Notes under the pieces: generated by a model
Told to the model about the DNA's origin: nothing
What the model saw: the letters and a program-made list of their open reading frames with translations, nothing else
The model's database searches: none
Part shown: positions 10,092-17,613 of the stretch, one piece after another
How the letters are laid out: each line of letters begins with the position of its first letter
Position numbering within the stretch: the first letter of the stretch is position 1
Program-made: the position numbers and the translations under genes
Origin: Micromonospora_G sp044458865
Lineage (GTDB): Bacteria; Actinomycetota; Actinomycetes; Mycobacteriales; Micromonosporaceae
Direction: 5' to 3'
Length of the DNA: 64,000 bases
NCBI RefSeq assembly: GCF_044458865.1
Contig: NZ_JBITIH010000021.1
Span: forward strand, 1 to 64,000

Positions 10092-12035
10092 ATGTCCTCA
10101 GCCGGTCGGGGCGTACCCGATACCGGGATGGTCATCGCGGCCCAGCGGGGCAACCAGCACGCGCTCGACGACCTGGTGGCGAACTCCCTCCCACTCGTCT
10201 ACAACATCGTCGGCCGGGCGCTGCGCGGGCATGCCGACGTCGACGACGTGGTCCAGGAGACCCTGGTACGGGTCGTCCGTCACCTGACCGACCTGCGCGA
10301 CCCCGGGGCGTTCCGGCCCTGGCTGGTGGCGATCACCATCCGGCAGATCCGCGACTGGGAACAGCACCGCCGTACCGCGTTGATCCGCGACGCCGGGATC
10401 GACGCGATCCACGAGGTGCCCGACCCGGCGGGTGACTTCGCCGAGGTGACGATCCTCCGGCTCGGCCTCACCGACCAACGCCGCGAGGTCGCCGAGGCGA
10501 CCCGTTGGCTCGACCCGGACGACCAGGAACTCCTCGCCCTGTGGTGGCTGGAGGAGACCGGTGAACTCGGTCGCGCCGACCTGGCCGCCGCGCTCGGCCT
10601 CAGCGTCAGCCACGCGGCGGTACGGATCCACCGGATGAAGGAGCAGATCCAGACCGCCCGTACGGTCGTTCGCGCACTGCGCGGCCGACCGAGCTGCCCG
10701 GATCTGCGGAACATGACCGCGAGCTGGAACGGCACGCCGACCCCGTTGTGGCGCAAGCGCCTGGCCCGGCACGTACGGGACTGCATGTTCTGCGGACGCT
10801 ACCGCGAGGACTTCCTCCCGATCGACCGGCTCCTCGCCGGGCTCCCGCTGCTCCCGGTGCCGGCGAGCTTCGGCGACCAGATCTCCGCAGTCGCGTACGC
10901 GGGCGCGGCCCCGTCGCACGCCGCCACCGCCGCCCACCAGGCCACCGCCCCGGCCGGTGGTACGCCCTGGACCCCCGGCCCGGAGGTGGCGCCCCCGGAC
11001 GGGGCGGGCTGGTGGGGCAACCTGTTCACCGGTGGCGCCAAGAAGGTGCTGATCCCGTTCACCGCCGCCGCCGCAGTGGCCACGCTGGTGGCCGGGGCAC
11101 TGGTGGTGACCAAGTTGACCAGCCCGACGCCGCCTCCCGTCGCCGCGCCGCCGCCGGTGGACGCCGCGCTCGCGCCTGCCGAAGCGTCCCCGTCCGCCAC
11201 CCCCACGCCCACGCCGTCGGCCTCGCCGAGCCCCTCGGTGAAGGCGACGCCGAGCGCCAAGCCGAGCAGCCGGGCGCCGGCTGTCGGACCGGCGGTCACC
11301 TCGGCGAAGAAGGGCGTCGGCGTCTGGGAGTTCAACGGCGTGAGTCAGGCGCTGGCCAACTCGAAGGCGAGTTGGTACTACACCTGGAGCACCCAGCACT
11401 CCGGCATCAACACCCCGAGCGGGGCCACCTTCGTACCGATGATCTGGGGTTCGAAGAGCGTCACCGCCGCTGAACTCGCCCGCGCCAAGGCGGCCGGACC
11501 GTACCTGCTCGGCTTCAACGAGCCGGACCTGCGGGAGCAGTCGAACATGACGCCGGAGCAGGCGCTGGACCTCTGGCCGCAGCTCGTCGCCACCGGCAGC
11601 ACGCTGGGCAGCCCGGCGGTCGCCTGGGGAGGTGCCGATGCGGGTGGCTGGCTGGACCGGTTCATGTCCGGGGCGAAGTCACGCGGTCTGCGGGTCGACT
11701 TCATCACCCTGCACTGGTACGGCGGCGACTTCAACACCACCAACGCGGTCAACCAGTTGAAGCAGTACATCCAGGCTGTCTACAACCGTTACAAGGTGCC
11801 GATCTGGCTGACCGAGTTCGCCCTGATGAACTTTGCCGACGGCGCCCAGCGTTTCCCGACCCAGGCGCAGCAGGCGGCATTTCTCACCGCTGCCACGAAG
11901 ATGCTCGGCGGACTTTCCTTCGTGCACCGGTACGCCTGGTTCGGGCTGCCCGCGACAGACCGGGACCAGTCCGGACTGTTCCGTACGGGCACCGAGGCGA
12001 CCGCGATCGGCCGGGCCTTCCAGGCTGCCGGTTGA
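10092..12035 (+). CDS. ECF sigma factor fused to HxxxCxxC motif, TM helix and GH128-like glycosidase
   Basis: A 647-residue multidomain protein. Residues ~14-95 form sigma-70 region 2 (HADVDDVVQETLVRV, GAFRPWLVAITIR) and ~125-190 region 4 (DLAAALGLSVSHAAVRIHRMK). H227-x3-C231-x2-C234 matches the zinc-binding anti-sigma signature. A hydrophobic helix spans ~319-340, then a Pro/Thr/Ser/Ala linker (343-400). Residues 406-647 resemble the GH128/Asl1-like glycosyl hydrolase core, with GFNEPD (Glu477) and IWLTEFA (Glu575) as candidate catalytic pair. The sigma part would be cytoplasmic and the glycosidase outside. Inference: a one-protein cell-wall or glucan sensor; fused ECF architectures are known in actinobacteria (ECF52/53 type), so relation to those should be tested. 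Confidence 0.85.
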   Translation: MSSAGRGVPDTGMVIAAQRGNQHALDDLVANSLPLVYNIVGRALRGHADVDDVVQETLVRVVRHLTDLRDPGAFRPWLVAITIRQIRDWEQHRRTALIRDAGIDAIHEVPDPAGDFAEVTILRLGLTDQRREVAEATRWLDPDDQELLALWWLEETGELGRADLAAALGLSVSHAAVRIHRMKEQIQTARTVVRALRGRPSCPDLRNMTASWNGTPTPLWRKRLARHVRDCMFCGRYREDFLPIDRLLAGLPLLPVPASFGDQISAVAYAGAAPSHAATAAHQATAPAGGTPWTPGPEVAPPDGAGWWGNLFTGGAKKVLIPFTAAAAVATLVAGALVVTKLTSPTPPPVAAPPPVDAALAPAEASPSATPTPTPSASPSPSVKATPSAKPSSRAPAVGPAVTSAKKGVGVWEFNGVSQALANSKASWYYTWSTQHSGINTPSGATFVPMIWGSKSVTAAELARAKAAGPYLLGFNEPDLREQSNMTPEQALDLWPQLVATGSTLGSPAVAWGGADAGGWLDRFMSGAKSRGLRVDFITLHWYGGDFNTTNAVNQLKQYIQAVYNRYKVPIWLTEFALMNFADGAQRFPTQAQQAAFLTAATKMLGGLSFVHRYAWFGLPATDRDQSGLFRTGTEATAIGRAFQAAG

Positions 12036-12089
12036 GAGTGGCGGGCTGGTTGGTGCGACGCATCGGACCATAGCTGTTCGCGGATTGTC

Positions 12090-12124
12090 GAGCCACGGCG
12101 GAAGTGCCTTTTCCGTCGTGGCTC
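12090..12124 (+). terminator. Hairpin terminator after the sigma-fusion gene
   Basis: A 14-bp stem (12090-12103 with 12111-12124, one G-U pair) around a 7-nt loop. No T tract. It lies 54 bp after the stop codon. The rest of the 248-bp gap shows only a possible -10 TATTCT (12256-12261) ahead of the next gene. Confidence 0.65.
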
Positions 12125-12283
12125 GTCCGTTTCCGGGATTCGCGTCCGGGTTCGCGGAACAGGGGCCCCGGAACGGGTCGGAACAGGGTTGGAACCGGTG
12201 CCGGAGTTAAGTGAAAGATAAGGGATCCGAGTCGAGGACGCGGGTGTCATTCACGTATTCTCTGCGCGGAGAGAGAAAGGTGC

Positions 12284-13033
12284 GTGCCCCGCTATGACCA
12301 CCCGACCTGCCCTCGGTTTCCTGTCCGTGACAACTGCCTCGCCGAGCGTCCACCAGATCGGGGATCGGGCCGGGACGGCCGGGTGTCGGGCATGACCGGG
12401 CGGGGTGGCGCGACCGGCGACGGTGCCGGTCACGGGCGTCTGTTCGGGGCGCTCACGATCCTGGTCGTGACCGCGTTGGCGGTGGCGTTGGTGCAGGGCT
12501 GGGGCCGTGGGACGTCCCGGGCGAAGGCGGACCACTCGGCGTCGCCCGCAGCCGCCGTACCGGTGGTGCTGAGCGGCACGGACCTGGCCTTCATCCAACT
12601 GATGATCCCGATGAACGACCAGGCGCTGGCCTTCTTCTCGTACCTCGATTCCAGCGCGGCCACGACACCGGCGCTACGGGAACTGGCCGGCCGGCTCACC
12701 TCGACCCACCGGGCGGAACTGGCCGAGCTGCGGTCGTTGCTGGCCGCCGGGGACGTGACCGAGGAGAACATCCACGAGGGGCACCAGATGCCCGGCATGA
12801 TCACCGAGCTTCGGGTCGCCGATGTCCGGGCCGCGCCAGCCGCCGAGTTCGGCCCCCGCGTGGTCACCCTGATCCGGGAACACCTGGCCCAGAGCGCGGT
12901 GGTGGCCCGGTCGGAGCAGGAGTCCGGCGGCAGTGACCGGACCAAGGCCCTCGCCGCCGGGCTGGAGCGTTCGCGCAACGAGGAGCTTGTGCTGCTCGAC
13001 GCCGTGCCGGGCGCCGACTCCGTACAGGAGTGA
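12284..13033 (+). CDS. DUF305 family membrane-anchored protein
   Basis: A 249-residue protein with one N-terminal membrane helix (LFGALTILVVTALAVALVQ, near residues 53-71) and an exported helical domain of the DUF305 type, a ferritin-like four-helix group often near metal-handling genes. The usual opening motif has a His-His pair; here the equivalent segment reads LMIPMNDQAL, so the typical metal-ligand histidines are missing, though HEGHQMPGM near 166-174 could bind metal. GGAGAGAAAGG precedes the GTG at 12284. An internal ATG at 12392 is an alternative start that keeps the membrane helix. Function unknown. Confidence 0.7.
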   Translation: MPRYDHPTCPRFPVRDNCLAERPPDRGSGRDGRVSGMTGRGGATGDGAGHGRLFGALTILVVTALAVALVQGWGRGTSRAKADHSASPAAAVPVVLSGTDLAFIQLMIPMNDQALAFFSYLDSSAATTPALRELAGRLTSTHRAELAELRSLLAAGDVTEENIHEGHQMPGMITELRVADVRAAPAAEFGPRVVTLIREHLAQSAVVARSEQESGGSDRTKALAAGLERSRNEELVLLDAVPGADSVQE

Positions 13034-13261
13034 GTCCCGGCACGGGGCCGGGCCGGGACGCCAGACGTGGGGTAAGAAGAGCCTGGTCAGCGCGGAAACT
13101 GCCCGGTGCGATCGTGGTCCCTCGCCGGTACGCCGCAGGGGTGGGCGACGGTGCGACACACCGGGGGCGCGGAGGCCGGCCCTAGCAAGTTGTTCGCACA
13201 CCTGTCGGGTAACTTCGTTCCCTGGCCCTGGCAGTACCGTCCGACAGGAGAAGTTTCCCGC

Positions 13262-13780
13262 ATGGGTAGAAAGACCGTTCACATCTCCGATTTCAGCGGC
13301 AAGGTCCTCCAGGCGGACGACGAGATCGTGCGCGTCGTCGTCCTGGAACACCCGGACCTGGTGGCTGGACCGGTGCAGTTGGAGGCCAGGCCGGTCGAGG
13401 TGGAGAGCATCGACGACGCGTCGCTTGACGTCGCGGTCGTGGAGATCTACGACAGCCACGGCGGCGGTGAACCGCGCCGGGTGGTGCTCACCGCCAGCGA
13501 GTTCGACGCGCTCGCCACCGACGTGCCGATGGCCCAACTGCTCAAGACCGCGGAGCGGATCAAGCCGTCGAAGACGGCCAAGCGGGTCACCGCCGAGCGG
13601 GTCGACTACGCCACGCTCGAACACGCGGGCAAGCCGCACCGGGGCAAGACCACCGAGGAGGAGGCGCAACTCGTCCGGGACAACCTGGACGAGATCAACA
13701 AGCGGCTCGCCGACGAGGGTATCCGGCAGATCGACCCGGCCGACCCCGAGCACGCGGCCCGTTACGGTTTCCCGGCCTGA
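13262..13780 (+). CDS. Conserved hypothetical protein
   Basis: A 172-residue cytoplasmic protein I do not recognise. AGGAGAAG about nine bases before the ATG at 13262 sets the start. The N-terminal half (MGRKTVHISDFSGKV onward) looks beta-rich and acidic. The middle is Lys/Arg-rich (ERIKPSKTAKRVTAERV), and the C-terminal third is helical with a conserved-looking end, NKRLADEGIRQIDPADPEHA. No signal peptide or membrane helix. The basic middle could bind nucleic acid, but this is speculation. Confidence 0.65.
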   Translation: MGRKTVHISDFSGKVLQADDEIVRVVVLEHPDLVAGPVQLEARPVEVESIDDASLDVAVVEIYDSHGGGEPRRVVLTASEFDALATDVPMAQLLKTAERIKPSKTAKRVTAERVDYATLEHAGKPHRGKTTEEEAQLVRDNLDEINKRLADEGIRQIDPADPEHAARYGFPA

Positions 13781-13797
13781 CCGCAGGTGCGTACGTG

Positions 13798-13834
13798 AGA
13801 CCGCTGGCCGGGTGTCGTACCCGGTCAGCGGTCT
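13798..13834 (+). terminator. Hairpin terminator
   Basis: A 16-bp stem (13798-13813 with 13819-13834, one G-U pair) with a 5-nt loop GTCGT, 18 bp after the hypothetical gene. TTGCC follows rather than a T run. Confidence 0.7.
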
Positions 13835-13921
13835 TGCCGGGTGGCTAGGACGCCCGCGAGTAGCCTTCGTCCCGGTGTGTCCGCCCGGGTGAGGCGCCGG
13901 TGAGTGAGCGGGGGAGCTGTG

Positions 13922-14410
13922 ATGGGCGACGAGGGGAGCGGGGGAGACCCGCTCGCGGTCGATCCGCTCGCGCTGGAACGGCAGGTGTGTTTCGCCCTCT
14001 CGGTCGCCTCGCGCAACGTGGTGGCGCTCTACCGGCCGCTGCTCGAACCGATGGGGCTGACCCATCCGCAGTACCTGGTGATGCTGGCGCTGTGGCAGTC
14101 GACGCCGCTCTCGGTGAAGGCCCTCAGCCAGTTGCTGCAACTTGATCCGGGCACGCTCTCGCCGCTGCTGAAGCGGCTGGAGGTGAACGGCCTGATCCGG
14201 CGAGAGCGGGACGCGCAGGACGAGCGGACGCTCGCCGTGGTGCTGACCGATTCCGGTCGGGCACTGCGGGCGCAGGCGGAGAAGATCCCGGCGGCGGTGA
14301 TCGAGCGTCTCGGTATGGACCTCGACGAGTTGCTCCACCTGCACGCGTCGCTCACCCGGCTGATCACCGCCACCCGTGTTGCCGGTGCCGGCGGCGTGTC
14401 CCAGGGCTGA
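13922..14410 (+). CDS. MarR family regulator, OhrR-like
   Basis: A 162-residue winged-helix regulator. The start ERQVCFALSVASRNVVALYRP resembles OhrR/MgrA-type one-cysteine peroxide sensors, where this N-terminal Cys is oxidised by organic hydroperoxides. The DNA-binding part is PLSVKALSQLLQLDPGTLSPLLKRLE with wing DERTLAVVLTDSG. GGGGGAG before the ATG at 13922 sets the start; a GTG at 13904 is the alternative. No ohr gene is visible in the window, so OhrR function is an inference from the Cys position. A palindromic element follows at 14452-14480. Confidence 0.82.
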   Translation: MGDEGSGGDPLAVDPLALERQVCFALSVASRNVVALYRPLLEPMGLTHPQYLVMLALWQSTPLSVKALSQLLQLDPGTLSPLLKRLEVNGLIRRERDAQDERTLAVVLTDSGRALRAQAEKIPAAVIERLGMDLDELLHLHASLTRLITATRVAGAGGVSQG

Positions 14411-14451
14411 TTCCGGGGAGGTCGGGAAAGGTGACCCCGACCCCTTGCCGG

Positions 14452-14480
14452 ACCAATACTTGGTGTACAAACTATTGGTA
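14452..14480. promoter_or_regulatory. Candidate MarR-type operator
   Basis: ACCAATA (14452-14458) and TATTGGT (14473-14479) are perfect 7-bp inverted half-sites 14 bp apart. A second, overlapping imperfect palindrome is TACAAA-CTA-TTGGTA (14466-14480). Size and AT-rich half-sites fit MarR/OhrR operators. It lies between the regulator gene and the small gene at 14517. Confidence 0.45.
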
Positions 14481-14516
14481 CGCCAAGCGGTTGGTCGACG
14501 AGAGGACGGGATCGAC

Positions 14517-14822
14517 ATGGACGCGTCGAAGCCGAAGCGGTCGTTCCTGTCCCGGCTCACCGGCCGGGACCGGATGTTCGACGTCCTGTTCAAGATCCTC
14601 GGGCCGCCGACGGTCGAGAACGCGCTCCAGGGCACCAGCGCCGAAGCGCGCGAAGGGTGGCGGCGCGACCTTGCCGAGCGCAAACGGTTCAGCGCCGAGC
14701 AGCGGGCCAGGCGAGCCGAACGCCGCCGGGGCGGCCCCTCGACCGGCCTGCTCGGGCCGGTCAACCCGCCGAACCCGCTCGACCCGCCGAACCCGCTCGA
14801 CCCGCCGAACCCGCTCGACTGA
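14517..14822 (+). CDS. Small hypothetical protein with C-terminal PPNPLD repeats
   Basis: A 101-residue basic protein. The N-terminus DASKPKRSFLSRLTGRD is followed by a helical stretch rich in Arg, Glu and Ala, and the tail is three exact copies of PPNPLD encoded by a perfect 18-bp tandem repeat. AGAGGACGGG lies before the ATG at 14517. No membrane segment. It sits directly behind the MarR gene and the candidate operator and may be its target. Function unknown. Confidence 0.6.
   Translation: MDASKPKRSFLSRLTGRDRMFDVLFKILGPPTVENALQGTSAEAREGWRRDLAERKRFSAEQRARRAERRRGGPSTGLLGPVNPPNPLDPPNPLDPPNPLD
14765..14818 (+). repeat. Perfect 18-bp tandem repeat (3 copies)
   Basis: CCCGCCGAACCCGCTCGA occurs three times without change at 14765-14782, 14783-14800 and 14801-14818, ending next to the stop codon. 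Perfect identity suggests recent copy-number change. Confidence 0.95.
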
Positions 14823-14968
14823 ACGGCCCAGATCGAGGTCCACCGAAACGTCCACCCCGCCGTCCACCCCACCGGGCGTCACCTCCTGCCCACCTGCCTC
14901 GTTGCGGTGAGGACGCCGCACTCCGTGCCCGTACGTGAGGTGCAGGCGCGTGAGCAGGGGAGGCTCGG

Positions 14969-15799
14969 TTGGCAACCTTCCGTTCGGTACTTCGACAGGC
15001 GTTCCACAAGTCAGGCGGTCAACGGGTCCGGATCGTGGCCCAACGCACCGCACTGCGCGCCCGCTCCGGGGCCTTCCGCAACGAGATCGGTGTCCGTATG
15101 CACGCGGATCCCGCCGACATCCGGGGCGTGCTGCTGGCGATGTACCACGGCAACCTCGACCGGAGCGCCGTCGCCACCTGGCGCCGCCTCGCCGGTGAGC
15201 TACGCCCGACCGTCGCCCTGGACATCGGTGCGAACTACGGCGAGGTGGCCTTCTCCACCCGCTACCACGAAGGGCTGCGCGCACTCCACCTGGTGGAACC
15301 GAATCCCGTGGTGATCCGGATGCTGCGCGAGACGCTCCGGCACAGCGGCAGCGACTATCCGGGCATCGTGCTGCACGAGGGTGCGGCCAGCGACACCACC
15401 GGCGTCGCCCGCCTGAACTTCCACACGCACTCCGGGGTCTCCTCCCTGCGGCTGCGCAGCGACCGGGGAGTCTCGGTCGACTGCTTCCGGCTGGACGAGC
15501 GGGTCACCCTCGCGCCTGACGACTCGTTGCTGTTCAAAATCGACGTCGAGGGGCACGAACTGGAGGCCCTCGAAGGGATGGCCGGTCTGCTGCACGGTCG
15601 GCAGGTTGCCGGCATCTGTGAGGTCATGCACGCGGACGAGGAACTGGTGGACTATCTCTGTGACCGCTTCGCCGTCAGCGTGATCCGGGACGGCGTCGAG
15701 CACCCCGTCGACGCGCCCCGGCTGCGGGACGTACTCGCCCGTGCCCGTGCGACCGGATGGGCCGGTCTCAGCAAGGATGTGGTGCTCCGGTCCCGGTAA
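14969..15799 (+). CDS. FkbM family methyltransferase
   Basis: A 276-residue SAM-dependent methyltransferase. The glycine-rich SAM site is VALDIGANYGEVAFS (near residue 73), followed by LHLVEPNPVVI and, late, LLFKIDVEGHELEALEGM, the signature of the FkbM/Methyltransf_21 group. Such enzymes O-methylate sugars and other small molecules. The start is a TTG at 14969, five bases after AGGGGAGG. No glycosyltransferase neighbours indicate a substrate. A Nudix gene follows after 27 bp and may be co-transcribed. Confidence 0.85.
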   Translation: MATFRSVLRQAFHKSGGQRVRIVAQRTALRARSGAFRNEIGVRMHADPADIRGVLLAMYHGNLDRSAVATWRRLAGELRPTVALDIGANYGEVAFSTRYHEGLRALHLVEPNPVVIRMLRETLRHSGSDYPGIVLHEGAASDTTGVARLNFHTHSGVSSLRLRSDRGVSVDCFRLDERVTLAPDDSLLFKIDVEGHELEALEGMAGLLHGRQVAGICEVMHADEELVDYLCDRFAVSVIRDGVEHPVDAPRLRDVLARARATGWAGLSKDVVLRSR

Positions 15800-15826
15800 C
15801 CGGTGGTCGCAACCGAGGAGACGCCG

Positions 15827-16435
15827 ATGATCGACATGGACGAGATCGCCGCTACGGTCGGGGACTACCTCGACCGGTACGGCACCGAGCACGACCGCCT
15901 CGCCCCGCTGCTCGCCGCTGTCGCGCAGCGGGCGGCGATCACCTCCCGCTCGACCTTCACCGGTCACCTCACCTGCTCGGCCCTCCTGCTCGACCCCTCC
16001 GGGCAGGCCCTGCACATCCACCACAACGTGCTCGACCGCTGGCTCCCGCCCGGAGGGCATCTGGAGCCGACCGACACCAGCCTGCTCGGCGCCGCCCTGC
16101 GCGAGGTCGAGGAGGAGACCGGTCTGACCGCCGACGTCCTGGTGCCCCTGGACCGGCGGCCGGTGGACATCGACATCCACCCGATCCCCGCCAACCCGGG
16201 GCGGGACGAACCCCGGCACTGGCACTTCGATCTCTGTTACGCGTTCACCGTGACCGACCCGCCGGAGTTGACGCTCCAGACCGACGAGGTCGGCGCGGCA
16301 GCCTGGATGCCGATCGCATCAGCGCCGCTCCGGGCGAAGCTGGACCACCTGGGAGCCCGCCTCGCGGTCGTGGCCCAGGCGCTGCCTCCGCACACCCCGG
16401 CGCCTGATTTTGCCCCCAGCCCGTCCCCTAACTAA
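15827..16435 (+). CDS. Nudix hydrolase
   Basis: A 202-residue Nudix protein that would hydrolyse a nucleoside-diphosphate-linked substrate. The box is GGHLEP...SLLGAALREVEEETGL, retaining the metal-binding REVEEE core; the glutamate usually found after GGHxEPG is Asp here, and one extra residue lies before RE, a variant seen in the GGHxExxDxSLxxAALRE subgroup. The ATG at 15827 follows GAGGAG by six bases; a GTG at 15803 is less likely. A strong terminator follows the gene. Confidence 0.85.
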   Translation: MIDMDEIAATVGDYLDRYGTEHDRLAPLLAAVAQRAAITSRSTFTGHLTCSALLLDPSGQALHIHHNVLDRWLPPGGHLEPTDTSLLGAALREVEEETGLTADVLVPLDRRPVDIDIHPIPANPGRDEPRHWHFDLCYAFTVTDPPELTLQTDEVGAAAWMPIASAPLRAKLDHLGARLAVVAQALPPHTPAPDFAPSPSPN

Positions 16436-16441
16436 AAGTAA

Positions 16442-16475
16442 CGCCCTCCCGGTCTATGTCCGGGAGGGCGTTTTT
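16442..16475 (+). terminator. Rho-independent terminator
   Basis: An 11-bp perfect stem (16442-16452 with 16460-16470), 7-nt loop and five T residues. It ends the FkbM-Nudix transcript just before the convergent tRNA gene. Confidence 0.92.
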
Positions 16476-16487
16476 CCTCTTGAGAGG

Positions 16488-16563
16488 TGGTGCGCCCGGC
16501 AGGGATCGAACCTGCGACCTTGGGATTAGAAGTCCCCTGCTCTATCCGCTGAGCTACGAGCGC
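16488..16563 (-). tRNA. tRNA-Arg (anticodon UCU)
   Basis: Read on the minus strand, the 76-nt gene has a seven-base acceptor stem GCGCTCG/CGGGCGC containing a G-U type pair, D arm AGCTCAGCGGATAGAGC, anticodon loop CTTCTAA with UCU, T arm GCAGGTTCGAACCTGC, and an encoded CCA at 16488-16490. It reads the AGA codon, which is rare in this GC-rich genome. Confidence 0.95.
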
Positions 16564-16649
16564 GTGCTGTGGTACGCGGGAGTAGGGTACCCGCGCCGCC
16601 GGGCAGACCATTCGGCTGGACGGGGGTCGCCGGCCCGGCCAGCACATAC

Positions 16650-16655
16650 TAGGTT
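16650..16655 (+). promoter_or_regulatory. -10 element for leaderless DUF1444 transcript
   Basis: TAGGTT followed by seven bases and then GTG at 16663, without a ribosome site. Confidence 0.5.
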
Positions 16656-16662
16656 TTCACGG

Positions 16663-17613
16663 GTGCGGGTGACGAGCACTGAGTTTTTGCCGCTGCTGGT
16701 GTCGACCATCGACGAGCAGTTCGGCGAGGACCACGTGCTGGACGAGTTCTCCGACGACATCGGTATCGCGTACTCGTTCGGCCCACCGTACGGTGAGCGC
16801 CTGGTGACCTGGGCGGACCTGGACCGCAGCGGAGTTGGTCGGCGGGCGCTGCGGCGAACCGCGATGGAGAACCTGGACATCGCGATGAACCGGCTGCGGA
16901 TCTCCGGCCAGCCACCGGCCCTGCTGCTCTCCTTCGACGGCCTGGAGTCCAGCGTGCTGCTGGTCGACGAGTTCTGGGACGACCTGCAGCAGTCGGTCCC
17001 CGGCGAACTGGTCATCGGCGTTCCGGCCCGGGACGTGGTGATCGTCACTGGGTCGCAGTCACGTCCGGGACGGGAGAAGGCGCGTCGCGCGGTGGACCGG
17101 GTCTTCTTCGCCGGTGACCCGCACCCGCTCAGCCGGGACCTGCTGGTGTGGCGGCAGGGGATGTGGCTGCCGTTCCACCCGGCGGCCCCCACCGGACTGA
17201 CCTCCGGTCCGGCCCGACGCACGGTCCCGCAGCCGCCCCGGCCGCCGTACCAGCCTTCGTCGTACGAGCCCCGCTCGGAACCGTACGAGCCGATGTCCTA
17301 CCCGCCTCGACCGGCGCGGCCGGGACGGCGCCAGCAGCCGGAGCGGGTGCAGCGACGGGACCGGGTGGACCGGGCTGAACCGCGTGATCGAGTCGAGCGG
17401 GCCGAACCGGGTGACCCGCCCGAGCGGCCTAGGCGGTTCGAGCGTCCGGAGCGGTCTGAGTGGGTGGAGCGTCCGGAGCGGTCCGAACGTCCGGAACGCC
17501 CTGAGCCTCCAGAGCCGACGAAGGAGTCGGGTCCGGAGGTGCGCTGGTCGGAGTCGCCGCAGCCGGGGGAGCTGGGGCGAGGAAAGCGCCGACCCAGCGG
17601 TCCAGCTCGCTGA
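16663..17613 (+). CDS. DUF1444 (YtpQ-like) protein with long disordered tail
   Basis: A 316-residue protein. Residues ~1-170 resemble the DUF1444/YtpQ family (TSTEFLPLLVSTIDEQFGED, ALLLSFDGLESSVLLVDEFW, DPHPLSRDLLVWRQGMWLPF), whose function is unknown. The last ~140 residues are low complexity: Pro/Tyr-rich, then repeated Arg/Glu/Pro blocks such as RPERSE. The GTG at 16663 is supported by the -10 element. The last 185 bp overlap the 3' end of the opposite-strand hydrolase gene, so both tails are coded by the same DNA. Confidence 0.75.
   Translation: MRVTSTEFLPLLVSTIDEQFGEDHVLDEFSDDIGIAYSFGPPYGERLVTWADLDRSGVGRRALRRTAMENLDIAMNRLRISGQPPALLLSFDGLESSVLLVDEFWDDLQQSVPGELVIGVPARDVVIVTGSQSRPGREKARRAVDRVFFAGDPHPLSRDLLVWRQGMWLPFHPAAPTGLTSGPARRTVPQPPRPPYQPSSYEPRSEPYEPMSYPPRPARPGRRQQPERVQRRDRVDRAEPRDRVERAEPGDPPERPRRFERPERSEWVERPERSERPERPEPPEPTKESGPEVRWSESPQPGELGRGKRRPSGPAR

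Noticed and set aside
16456..16662. Extension of the DUF1444 frame upstream to 16456
   Set aside because: It would run through the tRNA-Arg gene and terminator; the start at 16663 has a proper -10 element.
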